Source: Diplosphaera chodatii
Lineage: Eukaryota > Chlorophyta > Trebouxiophyceae > Prasiolales > Stichococcaceae
NCBI GenBank assembly: GCA_032358165.1
Contig: JAALGY010000011.1
Location: 1,302,001 to 1,366,000 of the forward strand
Reading direction: 5' to 3'
DNA: 64,000 bases
Part shown: positions 32,735 to 47,226 of the stretch, in pieces
How the letters are laid out: each line of letters opens with the position of its first letter
How positions within the stretch are numbered: position 1 is the stretch's first letter
Notes under the pieces: generated by a model
The model's database searches: none
The model's input: the letters and a program-made list of their open reading frames with translations, nothing else
What the model was told of the DNA's origin: nothing
Position numbers and translations under genes: made by a program

Positions 32735-35454
32735 ATGGCCGGCGGCAAACCCCGCCACAGCGAGCAGGGGGTCGCAGCGCGGGCCTGCGGCCTGCCAGAA
32801 CGCTCTTCATCCCTCGATTACCGAGCGCCCAGGTGCAGCTGCAGTTGCGGGTGCTCTGCTTCAAGCTGTTGGCCACTGCGAGTGCGCAGCACTGACGAGT
32901 GAATCGAAATACACCGCAGGGTGTCAGTCACCCTGGGAGATTTCGATGTCCTCCGCCGCATCGGCGACGGCAGCTACTCAGAGGTCATGCAGGTACAGCA
33001 TGCCTTTCCGCAAATCATACGAGCATGTGACTGCGGAACGTGATCCTGCGTGATCCTGGTGGTGGTAAAGCGTTTGTGGCTCGACATTCGCAGGTCCGGC
33101 ACAAGGGCACGGGGGCGGAGTATGCGCTCAAGATGGTGGACAAGCACCTGATCGTGCGCCACCGCATGGTGGGCCACATCAAGCAGGAGCGCAACATCCT
33201 GGACGAGTGCGACTACCCGGGCATTGCCAGACTGTACTTCACCTTCCAGGTGCTGCAGGGGTCACCCTCCGTGACTCTGCTCGGGTGAACCCCAATGCAT
33301 GTGGCAACGCCTGCTGTTGAACACCCCATGTCAGGAACATGGTTCTGTCCTGCCGCCTGATCATTGAACCACTACATCCATGCAGGACGAGGCGAGTCTG
33401 TACCTGGGCCTGGAGCTGTGTCCCAATGGTGTGTCTTCATGACTCTTGTGGTATTCCATGTGCACTGCATCTGCTGTGCAATCGTTGGTATCCACCTCGT
33501 GCTGTGACTGCAGGTGAGCTGTACGATCAGATCAGGTTGGCAAAGCGGCTGCCGCTGGCACACGCTCAGTTCTATGCTGCCGAGGTCGTTCTCATGCTTG
33601 AGTACCTGCAGGTGGCTCCCAGTGCCCGCTATTCTGATTCTGCACACCTGCACTGCCACAGGTTTCCAGGAATGCCTATACACCATGCTTCTGCAGTTCC
33701 ACTGGATGCTGCCTGTGAGCGTTTCTCCCTGAGTGGTGCATGGTAGCTGTGTCGCTGTGGTGCGTGAGATTTGCGTCACACGTCCGCGCAGGACAAGCAT
33801 GTGGTGCACCGGGACCTGAAGCCGGAGAACCTGCTGTTGGACGCGAGTGGCCACCTGAAGCTGATCGATTTCGGCAGCGCCACGCAGCTGCAGGCTGACG
33901 GCCGGGTGAGTCATGTCACACCGGAAGATGCCATCCTGCATGACTTGACAGTGGTGCTGATGAACGCTCTTCGAACTCCAAACAACCAGTGCGCCCTTGC
34001 CTTCTCATGGACCGAGAGGAAACCACCAGTGTGCTCTTGCTCGTCACAATCCGGCAGCCTGCCAACGCACAGGAGGCACAGCGGGCAGAGGGGCAGCGGA
34101 AGACGTCGCTCGTCGGAACCGCAGACTATGTTGCGCCCGAGGTGCTTGCCCAAAAGCCACTGCGATGCTCTTGCACACGTTGGCTTGTGTGTGCAGCCAC
34201 CAGGGTGAGCTTGAGCAGTGGTGAAGTGTTTCCGTTAACAGGTGCTCAGCAATGAGGAGGTGAGCAGCGCAGTGGACCTGTGGGCGCTGGGCTGCATCAT
34301 ATTCCAGATGCTGGTCGGGAAGCCACCCTTCAAGGTACAGATGACGCTCCTGTACCATGCTGCCCGCAGCTTCAGTGCACACCATTTTCATGCGTGAGGC
34401 CAGTACGCCAGAGTCCGCAAACTCTTCAACCATGTGCTCTGTTCCTGAGGAAACCACTGCGCCTGCACTGCAGGCAGCCAGCGAGTATCTCACCTTTCAG
34501 CGGGTTGCGGTCTGCGAGTATTCCCTTCCTGCAGAGAGCAAACTATCGCCTGATGCTGAGGACTTGATCCGGCAGCTGCTGGTGCTCGAGCCGTTGCAGC
34601 GGCTGGGTGAGCGCTGTTTTCACAAATCACTAGGTTCAAGAGACACCCATTCGCCCCTGCACAACTGGCAGGCATTGCTGATGCTCCAACCGTCGTCATA
34701 CGCCATGGTAAATGCTTGCACATGCAGAAATCCACATGGCGCTCCTGTCACCATGGCAATGCTATCTGGCCGCAGGAGCAGGTGACGGCGGTTTGCAGGC
34801 CTTAAAGGCCCACCCATTCTTTGCTGGCATCAACTGGGACACTGTGCGTGAGCAGGACGCACCTGCTTTCACCCAGCCGCAGCGCAATCCAGCCGTGGAA
34901 GAGGTATCGTACTGACGAGGGTCGTCTGGCTGCCAGAGGAAATCAGGGTGGTTTACACATGCCAGCTCAACCCTCCTTCAATACAGAATTATGCCTCATC
35001 CCTGCAGGTGGGCCTGGATTGGGAGATGACGTCCATCTTAGCAGCTCTGCCAGTGCAGTACAGCTCAGATGTCAGCGGTGCAGCCCCGATGGTCACAAAC
35101 GGCGGCGTGGCCTTGCGGCGTGTGGCATCCCCAGGCCAGGGCTCAGTGAAGGCCCGCAGCCGCTCCAGCCTCAGCCTGGTGTCCCATGGCGACGACCGCA
35201 GCAGCGGCCCTGCGCCTGATCGTCCGGGCGATGACTGGCAAGGGCCGGGTGCAACAGCCATCGCTGATGGCCAGCCGGTTGCGTCTGACAGTGGGTCACC
35301 GCAGTCGTCTGGCACGCTGCCTGGCAGCAGAGGTGCCTCAGCAGATGTGTCAAACTCCAAGCAGCCAGTTCGTCGGCTGAGCCCTTTTGCAGCTGATGAT
35401 GCTCAAGGTCAAGCTGATGCAGTTGTGAATGCTGTGCGGATGGAGACAAACTGA
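32735..35454 (+). CDS. PDK1-type AGC protein kinase without a visible PH domain
   Basis: This is a 3-phosphoinositide-dependent kinase 1 homologue, the kinase that phosphorylates the activation loop of other AGC kinases. The ATG at 32735 gives MAGGKPRHSEQGVAARACGL, joining in phase to VSVTLGDFDVLRRIGDGSYS. Motifs follow in order: the glycine loop GDGSYSEV, the lysine in YALKMVDKHLIVRHR, QERNILDECDYPGIARLYFT, LYLGLELCPNGELYDQI, the catalytic loop VVHRDLKPENLLLDASGHLK, the DFG motif in LIDFGSATQLQ, the activation segment TSLVGTADYVAPEVL, VDLWALGCIIFQMLVGKPPF and LKAHPFFAGINWD. The activation segment with its TSLVGTADYV block and the QLLVLEPLQRLG ending are typical of PDK1. From about 35007 one exon encodes a Ser/Gly/Pro/Asp-rich tail ending AVRMETN with no PH-domain pattern. 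The tail sequence suggests possible phosphorylation but shows no known motif. Confidence 0.9.
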
Positions 35455-35965
35455 AGTTGTGGTCTCAGTCGCGTACCAAGACCAGTCTGAGGTATCCTCA
35501 GGGTAGCAGCTGCTCAGATAACAATGTATTGGAAGTATGCCTGTAGGCTTCTCAGGATGAACGCTCTGACGACAATGCAAAATCAGGCGCAACCCTGTCA
35601 ACTGCGGTCACCTCTACAACCTGTCAAAGAGCGATCCGATGCCCCAGCAAGGGGCCACAGTGCCACTGAGTCGACTACAGCGCATGAATCTGCAACACAT
35701 GCCTCACTTACTGGTAGCCACCACCGGCAGGTTTTGCCCTGACAATTTGGAATAAAATGTCAAACATGAAACCCCTAGCTGCAAAACTGCTGTGCTGCCC
35801 ACTTGCTGACGGCGCCATGCAATGCTCGCACTCCTGCAGATGCAAGAGAGAGCGCAGCTCACACAGCCATCCAGCATACTTGGCTAGCCAGCGGTTGCAC
35901 ACACTCCAGCTGCTTTGAGTGACTGCTCAAGGGCAAGGTCGCAGTGGCGGCTGTGCGCACTGCAT
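35455..35965. other. facing 3' ends of PDK1 and PDHK genes
   Basis: No gene is recognised in about 510 bases. Short frames on the minus strand continue past the PDHK stop but have no family match. Confidence 0.4.
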
Positions 35966-38229
35966 TCAAGGCAGCGGCTCCTGGACGTTGCCAAGGCGGT
36001 TGAGGTGCAGGTACGCATCTGTGCCGTAGCCCTCCATCGAAATGATCTGCAGAGTGATGAGAGGGTCTGAGAGAATGAGTTGTGTCCCTGACCCACTGTA
36101 TACAGCTGCAGCCGAACACTTCCATCGGGCCTGCGCCATGCGTCCACTGATGGGCATGCACCGCCGTGTGCGTTCACCTGCAAGTCGCCGCCAAAGTAGC
36201 GTGCGTACAGGCGGCTGATGGGCAGGCCGTAGCCGTAGCCGGCCAGCACGGCGGGGCCGTCCGACTCGCCGCTGGGCTCCATGTCTGTCAGCGGCGAGCT
36301 GGCTGTGCTGTACAGGTAGGTCCAGATGCGAGGGAGTCCGCTGCGTGGGATGCCGCCGCCCTCGTCTGACACCTGTTGAGCATGCTGGCAAGTCAGTGCA
36401 ACACACTCCAACCCTCCCATGTTGGACCTGGTCACAATCAGACAGCAGCGTCACACCCGGAACCAGGCTGTCCTGTGAGCCCTGCCGTCTGGCGGGCGGC
36501 CAGCAATGCGGTTCAGCGCGCCGAAGCCAGACACAAACAGCAAGATCGTGAGGGGAACTGCGTGCCTTGATGGTGACGTCTTCACCGCCTTCCGCCACAA
36601 CCACACGTATGTTTGGTGGCAGGTCGTCGGAGTCCTGATATCTGTCGTTGACAGCCCGCAGGGAGTTTTTGACCAGCTCAAAAACCTGCGAGTGTTGCAA
36701 GCTCTGAGGCAGTGTAGAACCGAATATCGTATGGTGCAGTCAGCAGCCGCGCTGCACATGTATGATGAGGTCACATAGCTCAGACACAGCAGGATTGCAG
36801 AAGGCTTGCTTGGTGTGATCATGCACCGCACCATGTGATGCAAGTGTGACGGCACATAGGCAAAAGCAAAACCCGGATCGCCATACACGTTGACATCAGG
36901 GGCATCTCCATATTCCCGCAAGCAGATGGCCCGTGCGTCCTCAATCGCATCACTCACCACCTGGTGCGGCTGGCAATCGGTGCATATGAGGCCTGTGGCA
37001 GAGCAGCCAGTCATCGGCCTGCATGGAGCGCTGAACCAGGGCATGCAGCTGCAGCTAGCAGGGGCAGTGCACTCAGCATTGCATTGCACACCTATGTGAT
37101 CTGGCTTCTTGTCCTCGTGCAAAGCAATGTGCTGGCCGATCAGGATACGAATGCCAATACGCAACAGGTAGAAGCCATCCAAAAACTGCAGGCATGCACG
37201 TGATGGTGAGTTCTGCCATGGTCTGCTGCTCGTGACCACACTGGAGCAATGTCGCTAGCACTTTGATCTGTAGCACAGGACAACCCCATCAAGTTATGCT
37301 GCACTGTGGGTGTCTCACCTGGTGGATCTCAGGCAGATCGCCTATGCCCACGTTGTGAGCCAGCTCCTCCTTCAACTCTGCCACACCCATGGCCATCACC
37401 GGCACCACGTTCCTGTGCCTGCTATAGATGGCCTGCATGGGGTTTGAAAAAGCTTCAGATGTCGCCAAATTCATGTTGGAGAGGCCAGGCACCCCATGAA
37501 GTGTGGCTGTGCAGCAGCACACAGCAACAGCCGTTGACATGATCAGAATGTGTGCCCTGACGCACCTTCAGCAGCGAGGTGAACTGCATCTCTGTGTGGC
37601 TATCCTTCACCTCTGGAAACTGCCGCAGCTCCTTGAAGGAGTCGACATACCAGTCCCTGACCTGCGGGTTCTCGCAGGTGATGCAGTGAGGTCACCTCCA
37701 CGTGTCAGCCCTTGCACCACGACCCTTGGTAACCGCGAGTCAAGGCATGTTTGGCTCAGCAATCTGGTGAACCACCTTTAGGACATGCGGCTTGGCGCTC
37801 AGGCCATAGGGCAGGTTCTCCAGCTCTGCAACCCGGTGTGCCAGCCGAATGGGCAGTTCTGCTCGCAGAAACTGCGCTGACATGATGAGCTGTCGCTCCA
37901 CTGGGTTGGCACCGAAGTCCAGCATGTGCCTGCGGGATCATCAGCCGTGCATATGTGTGCGTGCTCATTGGCAAGGACAACAAACACGCCTGTTGTGGGC
38001 GGTCAGCGTTGAACAATTGAAGTACCGGTCGATCACTGCAGGTATCTCGGGGCATCAAGCAGCAGCACCACCTGAGGGTGACGCCAGTCTGCTTCTTCAG
38101 TGCGCAGGAGAAGATATCGTCCACGATCTCGCGCGGCAACGAGTCCACCAGCCTGATGCTGGCGCCTGCGGCTGCTTTCGCCAAGCCGTGCCGCATCGCT
38201 GCCAGGCGTCCGGCCATAGCTGACGCCAT
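35966..38229 (-). CDS. mitochondrial pyruvate dehydrogenase kinase (PDHK/BCKDK family)
   Basis: This atypical GHKL kinase inactivates the mitochondrial pyruvate dehydrogenase complex by phosphorylating E1-alpha. The ATG at 38229 starts [20 protein letters not shown], a presequence, followed by [17 protein letters not shown]. The helical regulatory domain gives [60 protein letters not shown] and [20 protein letters not shown]. The ATP-binding domain has the N box [15 protein letters not shown], the G1 box [19 protein letters not shown], the G2 box [20 protein letters not shown] and the end [31 protein letters not shown] and the final YGTDAYLHL are closest to PDHK, although the branched-chain kinase is a near relative. 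The stop at 35966 follows LGNVQEPLP. Introns separate nearly every motif. Confidence 0.93.
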
Positions 38230-39020
38230 GGCCGGCCAGCTGCAGCAGCCTGCATATGAGGGTGACCAGCACACGGTGCGCCCACCGGTGTGCAATATCC
38301 AACACAGTGCATGTCGCCTCGTTGTTCGGCAAGCATTGATTTTGAAAGGTTTGTGTGACGTACACCAAGAAGAGTGCAAAACAGCAAGTGAGCTTGATGA
38401 CTTTGCTCACAGGTGAGCTACGGGTTGCGAGCAACTATCTACAGAGGGTTTGCTAGGCGCACGATCGAGGGCGTCTGATCAGGTTGCGTGCCCCAGCAGC
38501 TCCAATGCACGCCTCTCCGTACGTCGTTGATTCCGGATGAGGCTTCCCGCACCACGCTGGCACCCTCCGCAAGTTTGGCGTTGGGCAGGTCAACAAACTT
38601 TAGGTCAGGTGAGCGTGAGCCGTTGTGGCATGCGATGCCGCTGGCTCAAAGGGGCCTTGGTGTGCACATCATGCACCGCAAAGGTCAGCATTGCCGGCTG
38701 ATCGTGGGTGCTGCTAGAATCAGGCCTTTGCTGACTCATCATGCCCGCTGCAGGGTGCCTAAAGAGCTTCGGGACTAAGTACTGCAGAACGGCGGGAATC
38801 GGAACAACATCTGGATTAGCGCGCAGGTGTTTCAGACTTGCCATGCCTCAAGTTGCAGGATTTCAATCTATTATGATCACACGTATATCGTAGCGTGTTA
38901 CCGACGTTGTACGAAGGAGCCTGTGTGCTGTGACACATTGCACAAACAGCAACTGCTATATTTGCTGAGTATACTTGCCAGACAGCAGCCACCACCAACA
39001 CTGCACCTGGAACTAGCGGC
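38230..39020. promoter_or_regulatory. divergent upstream region of PDHK and UROD genes
   Basis: This 791-base interval lies between two divergent genes for organelle-targeted enzymes. Minus-strand open frames near 38816-39292 are shadows without family features. No promoter element is certain. Confidence 0.35.
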
Positions 39021-41180
39021 ATGGGCGGTCTCACATGCCGCCCCAAGTCACATACAGTGTTACATAGGGATCCTACACAACGGCTACTGCGCAATGGCTG
39101 TTCTGCATGCCCGCGGAAGCGGTGCACTGCCATGCATGTTGCCGCAGCTGCACAGCAGGACCCGTTGCTGCTGAGGGTGGCACGGGGCGAAGGTATGCGT
39201 TCATTTCGTCGGTAATTGATCCCGTGCAGTGATCCCGTGCCGCGTGTTCGCGCATCAAAGTGGTGCCACATCGTACGGCTTGTGTCTGGCACAGATGCAG
39301 AGCGAACACCCGTGTGGCTGATGCGTCAGGCAGGCAGATACATGGCAGACTTCAGAAAGTGAGTGACATGCACTGGCAGGGGCTGCGGTTGCAGCCAAGA
39401 CAACACCCAGATCCAGCATCCCCGTTGCTGATGCTCACTGGGCGTGATGCAGGTTTTCAGACAGGATACCGTTCAGGGAGCGCTCAGAGACAGCCAGCAT
39501 CGCCGTGGAGCTATCAATGCAGCCATGGGAGGCGTTCCGGCCTGACGGTGTCATCATGTTCAGCGACATTCTGACGCCACTGCCAGCGCTCGGCGTGGAA
39601 TTCGATGTTGTCAAGGGCAAGGGGCCCATCATCGCCTCGCCAGTCAGGAGGTGCGCATCGCTGCAAGGATGGAGGTATCAGGAGCAACCACAGCAGGCGA
39701 GTTGCAGCGCAGCATGCAAACGCAGCGGCCTATCATGTACAGTCTTGTCTGCTGGCGCAGTCTGGATGCCGTGCGCCAGATGAAGCCGCTGGATGATCCA
39801 GACAGCAGCCTGCCCTTCATCCGGGAGATCCTTTCTGCCTTGCGACAGAACGTTGGCAATGCCTCAACAGTCCTCGGCTTCATTGGCGCCCCCTGGACGC
39901 TGGCGGCATATGCCATGGAAGGCCAGGCAGACAGGTATCATGGTAGCATCAGCACAGCTATATGTATGCAGGATCTCCTTGTATGCACTTGCCATCATTT
40001 GTATGCTACCTGATAGCAGTCAGGTCCAGGTCCGGGACTCTGCGGGCACCATCGCATGTGTCTGCGCAGGCATTGCCTGCATACCAAGCGCATCATGATG
40101 AACAACCCCGAAGTCCTTCGGGAGTTGCTGGAGCGGCTCACGGACGCGCTGATTGTATATGTCTGCCACCAGATCGACAGCGGCGCCCAGGTGAGAAGTC
40201 ACTGCACATCGTGCAACAGCTTCCCACTACCCAGTGATAAGTTTTACCACGGGCTGATGCAGCCGTCAGCCCTTGGGTGGCACGACTGCACCGCTTGGCA
40301 CAGTGCAGGCGCCGTCACATGTTGACCGGCCCACTCTGCAGGTTGTGCAGCTGTTCGACTCCTGGGCGCACCACCTGTCACCACAGCAGTTCCGCGAGTT
40401 CAGCCTGCCGTACGCGCAGCGCGTCATTGACGGCGTCAAAGAACGGCACCCCGACACGCCCCTCATCTTCCATGCCAATGGAGGTACTGCTGTCTGATTA
40501 TATCGTGTCAGCACGGACCCTCCACCTGACCTGTGCTGGTTGTCAATCAGGGGCAGTGTCACGATGCCATCTGAGGCTTCCAGAGTTCATGCTAGTACAT
40601 CCAGGATGCTGCTTAATGCTGGCCCGCAGGCACGGGCAAGCTGGAGTCGATGCGCGCGTGCAGTGCCGATGTGATTGGGCTTGACTGGGCAGTGGACATT
40701 GCAGACGCACGTGCCACGTTTGGACAGCAGCGCACCATCCAGGTGCTGTTCACGTTGCTTCCTGTCCAAGGTGGTGATTCATGTTGCACATGGCTGAGTG
40801 TGTGCGGCTGTCGATGGCGAGACGACAGCAGAGATGGGTGGCTGGTGCGGTGCAGGGCAATATGGACCCAATGGTGCTGTTTGGCAGCGAGGACGTCATC
40901 CGGGAGGCGGTGGCCAGGACGCTGGCGGGGGCCGGCGGCCATCGACACATCCTCAATGTTGGCCACGGGGTTGTACAGGTGCATACTTACTGGGATGCTG
41001 AGCGCTATCGGTTGGCACTCTGCAGCAACCGCCCCAGGACTTTGAAGTTTGCTGACGGCTTTGCATGTTGGCTCTGCATAGGGCACGCCAGAGGAGAATG
41101 TGGGGCTGTTCTGCAAGCTGGCACATGAATCAGGGAGTCTGGCTCGGAAGGCAGAAGCGGAGCCAGTGCTGGTCGCATGA
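39021..41180 (+). CDS. uroporphyrinogen decarboxylase, plastid
   Basis: It converts uroporphyrinogen III to coproporphyrinogen III in the haem and chlorophyll pathway. Exon 1 (39021-39192) encodes an Arg/Ser/Cys-rich transit peptide and [12 protein letters not shown]. Exon 2 (39295-39358) holds [20 protein letters not shown], including the RQAGRY signature that binds substrate carboxylates. Then come [40 protein letters not shown] with the catalytic Asp in FSDIL, and [18 protein letters not shown]. The rest gives [69 protein letters not shown] and [18 protein letters not shown]. The protein ends EAEPVLVA at 41180. All catalytic blocks are present, so it should be active. The transit peptide and plant-lineage context place it in the plastid. 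Confidence 0.96.
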
Positions 41181-41362
41181 TGCTATGAGATTGGCTGTCA
41201 TACACACGGAGCTTTGGCCCACAAAGCTGATTTGTCTGTCTCAATCAAGACTCAGTCAGCAATCAGGCCACTCAGATGACACATGTACACTCTGGAGGTT
41301 GGACACCTGCTGTCGTACATGCAGCATGTGCTGTCAACGATGAAGCGGTCCACGGCTGCGGT

Positions 41363-43326
41363 TCATTGATCCCTACGCATCTCAGGATTCAGGGACGGGA
41401 ATGCCTCACGCCTTTCAGCCGCCGGCAGCAGCAGTGGTACCCGCAGCTTGCTGGGGTCCCGCTCACTGGGGGGATAATATGTCCCCTGCAACACACAAAC
41501 TGCATGCTGGATCAAGTCGTGCGGCTGTGCACTAGTGCTTGCTCAGCAGCGGCAGAGTCAAACGCCTGCTCTGAGGGGCAGTGTTGTGTGCACACCTGCA
41601 GCGAAATAATTACATCCAGCAAAACCACTCCCAAGCTGCCAAGCAGCCAGGGTATCGAGTCGCTGAGGTCATCCCAACTGTACGTCCTGATCAGGATACC
41701 TAGACCATAGCTCACCTGCATGGGCAATGGGGTTATGAAGCGCATTGCTGCATCTCGACTTATATTCTACGGGGCAGACATGGTCAGGCAACATGAAGGA
41801 GGCAATGCAGCGCAAACGTCCTTACATTTGCGCAGATCGCCATGAGGAACATGGCGACTGAGAGACCCTCTGTGCACTTCCGAATGTAGTTTTTGTAAAT
41901 CTGCGACAGCCGAGAGGACAGGTAGAAGACCGACGAGATGTACCCCAGCCACACACCTGCTGCCCTGCATGATGATACATCAGGTGCTCTGCACGGGGTT
42001 TCTTCAGCAGCACCGAGCATTGCTGTCCCTACAATTGTAAAGGGTGCACGTCTTTGTTTCAGCATGACAGAACATCGCTGGCCCTACAACTGTAAAGGTT
42101 GCAGCCGTGCAAGGTGCAAGGAGCAAGCAGCACAGGCACGCACTTTGCCCACTGCGGCAAGCTCTGCGTCAGAGCAAGGACTGCATTGGGGTGCGGGCTG
42201 CGGAGGCTTGACAGCGCACGCCCTGTGCTCCGAATAGCACTGCCACTCTGCCAGCTCACTGTTGTGTAGGACTGGTGCACCAGCACCAACACAGCCAGCG
42301 AGGCTAGGGTCCTGCATAGTAGCTCACCAGGTCCAGGTGGTTTGTCAGGGCCCTCCAGGAGCGACGGCTGCTTATCATCTGGCTGCACTTCTGCAGTGCG
42401 GAACAGGACCCATCGATACACACCTGCTGACAATCCCTCGCTGCTTGTTGCCGGCAACAGGCCGTGCACTGGTGGTCTGCAGGTGCCCGCTGCTGACGCC
42501 CACAGGGCCGGACTCCTGCAGCCAGCACAGCGTCATCGAGCGCCCTGAACCTGATCACCGTCATCGACAGCCGCTGAATTTTCAGGGCATGCACATTTTC
42601 TCTGTGGCCGAGCAGTGCTGGCGTTGAGTCAGCCCACCATGTCGGCTGATGTGCGGCCACCAGCTGTAGCCAGTGGCAGCAAGCTGTCTGGATCGCTGCT
42701 GCTACGATGGTGCATATAGTGCAAGTGCCGCTGTTGCCGCACCAGACGCCGCGCCAGAATGCGCTCCTGCTGCCTTTGTACCGCCATGTAGTAGATGTAC
42801 TGTAAGGCATAATTGATCATCTGAGCGACTTGTGTTAGCTTCATGTGCCATACTCTGGAGGTCACTGTTGGTCAAAGCACACGAGAACAGCAAACTGCTC
42901 AATCACCTGCACCATCATAAACCTGCAGCGATGCGATGCCACTGTCAGTAATGCGCCTCATTCCAATCTCATGTCAGTTGTCAGACGTGGCAGACATGCT
43001 GCATGACTGTGTGGCGTGCGGGCTGGGACCCACATGTCGGCCAGGATGAAGTACATAGCAGTATATGTCTGTGTTGGCAGCTGGCTGTTTGTCAGCAGGC
43101 AACCCACGAGGTTGCAGGTGTCTCCTAGCAGCCATTGAGCTAAAAACCAGCTGCTGAGAGCCTCGACTGACTGGTTGCGGATGTTCAGTACAAACTGCGG
43201 CAGCTGTGCAACCAGCCAGCAACAGATCGAGGCCATGCCAAACGAGAAGCCAACCGCATCCCGCGCTGTGTACACACAATCCCTGAAGTAGCGATCAATG
43301 AAGGCATTTGCGCCTGCATCGCACAT
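41363..43326 (-). CDS. PQ-loop repeat transporter, YPQ/PQLC2-like
   Basis: This is a seven-helix membrane protein of the SWEET/PQ-loop class. Homologues export cationic amino acids from lysosomes or vacuoles. The ATG at 43326 starts MCDAGANAFIDRYFRDCVYT. The first PQ-loop repeat reads AVGFSFGMASICCWLVAQLP followed by QFVLNIRNQSVEALSSWFLA and LLGDTCNLVGCLLTNSQLPT. A linker ends LQYIYYMAVQRQQERILARR, followed by a Ser/Pro/Asp-rich cytosolic stretch. The second repeat is VWLGYISSVFYLSSRLSQIY followed by KNYIRKCTEGLSVAMFLMAI and SYGLGILIRTYSWDDLSDSI, PWLLGSLGVVLLDVIISLQ. The last exon adds GTYYPPSERDPSKLRVPLLL and ends PEMRRDQ. In the second repeat the conserved Pro of the PQ pair is Ser (RLSQIYKN). 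Fold and family are firm. Substrate and membrane are inferred. Confidence 0.9.
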
Positions 43327-43841
43327 CCTAGCTAATGGCGCAGCCTTGCTGCACTACACGGCCTTGCGCCGGACCTCCTTCAAAACGTCACATGCGAGCT
43401 TCGATAACAGATTTTGCTCTGGGCGTTGTCACAGTGGGGCCGCTATGGGCACTGTAGGACCCAGCAGATAGATCGTCAAGCGAAGGCCAGCCAGAGGCCC
43501 TCGCAGGCACGGTCCTTATGTGCAAACAACCACGACAACGACTGCGTGCAGCAACTCAACACGCACCGTGATCCCGTTTGCCCAGCAAGTACAGACTGTA
43601 ATAATGTGAAACCGTTGTGAATACGGTGGTGTTGAATGCTGATGTGGAGCTGGCCATACATGCGGATCACATGACTCTGACAGGAGGAGATGCATGTGTG
43701 CACGTCGTCCGCAGCATGTGATGTATATCGACGTTGTCTGATTCAGGACTGAACAGCCCACCCACAGAGCATCGCCAAACGACGTGGTGTGCACCTGCGA
43801 GCTTCTATAAGAGTAGGCATTTGAGTGAGACATCAGAGGCT
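43327..43841. promoter_or_regulatory. divergent upstream region of PQ-loop and tocopherol cyclase genes
   Basis: This is 515 bases between divergent start codons. The tocopherol cyclase frame stays open upstream to 43734 but has no ATG there, so I place the start at 43842. Nothing else is recognised. Confidence 0.35.
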
Positions 43842-46240
<2,399 letters not shown>

Positions 46241-47226
46241 TTGCGACACAAAGCTTGAACAGTCTTGACCAAATTTGCCAGGGCATGGTGATCGGCGCCT
46301 GTGCTGTCCCCGTTTCATAGACTATGTTCTTCAGAGGCTCAATGAACGAGGTGTCACCGACATGGAGTTCGCTCATCATCACTGCTCAAAGGGTAGCAAC
46401 AGGGTAGCAGTGGTCATATACCTTCGGCCTCGTGCATGCTGACAACATAAGCTGCCAGTCTGCTGATGTGCTGCGTGTAATGGGCCACGTGACGGGTGGG
46501 ACGATGTCAGCAACTGCTGCCGCAGCTGCTTCCTTGGCTGCCACCATTGATCACAGATGCTTGCAACGCTGGTCAAAGCTGCGCAGTGGGAGTTGCCTTC
46601 ATGATCATGCGCTCCGCTTGTGCCCCGGAACCGATGTTAGCATTGCTGACAGGTCCACAACGAGTATGTGCTGCGGATTTGCTCGCCAGTAGGAGACCGA
46701 CGAGTCGGGCTTGAGGTCACATAACACCCCCGAAGTCGCAGCGTCTAGAGCGCCTGCTGGCTGCATACGCGGCGGCAACAGTATCGGTGCTGCTCCCTGT
46801 TGGCCGCTGGAAGCCAGTCCGAGGACGTTGGTCGCGTCGAACTTTGAGCGCAGTGCTCCAACACAGGACTTGAAGTCGCTCACTGGCGGGTGAGCAGGCG
46901 TTCTCCCAAACGAACTTTGTTCAGTTACGCAACGGACGCGAAACGTGATACGCCGCAGCAACTGGCAGGAGTAGTACTGCCAGTTGTTCAAGTGTGTTGT
47001 TGTCATCACAACACCCCCATCAGTTATAATGTGCAGTGGCAAGTGCCGGCGCTTGTGTATTTCTACTGATCGTTCCTGAGATGTTCAGGTTGAAGTCAAG
47101 TCCAGGTGGCACCGGCAACTGGATTCCTTTGCACAGCCTGCGCTGTACATGTGTTGAGCACCAGTGGATAGTGCCTGCCCTGTTGCAGTGCAGGGGCCAG
47201 TAGGGCGGCCGCCGTGAGCTCCAGCC
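46241..47226 (-). other. gap with minus-strand coding potential, possible small gene
   Basis: This is a 986-base gap between two plus-strand genes. On the minus strand an open stretch at 46605-47042 reads VSDFKSCVGALRSKFDATNV and continues Ala/Pro/Ser-rich to SVSYWRANPQ. A nearby minus-strand block reads NANIGSGAQAERMIMKATPT. Donor and acceptor-like sites occur, but no consistent exon chain with a recognised family emerged. It may hold a small gene or only the leader of the next gene. Confidence 0.25.
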
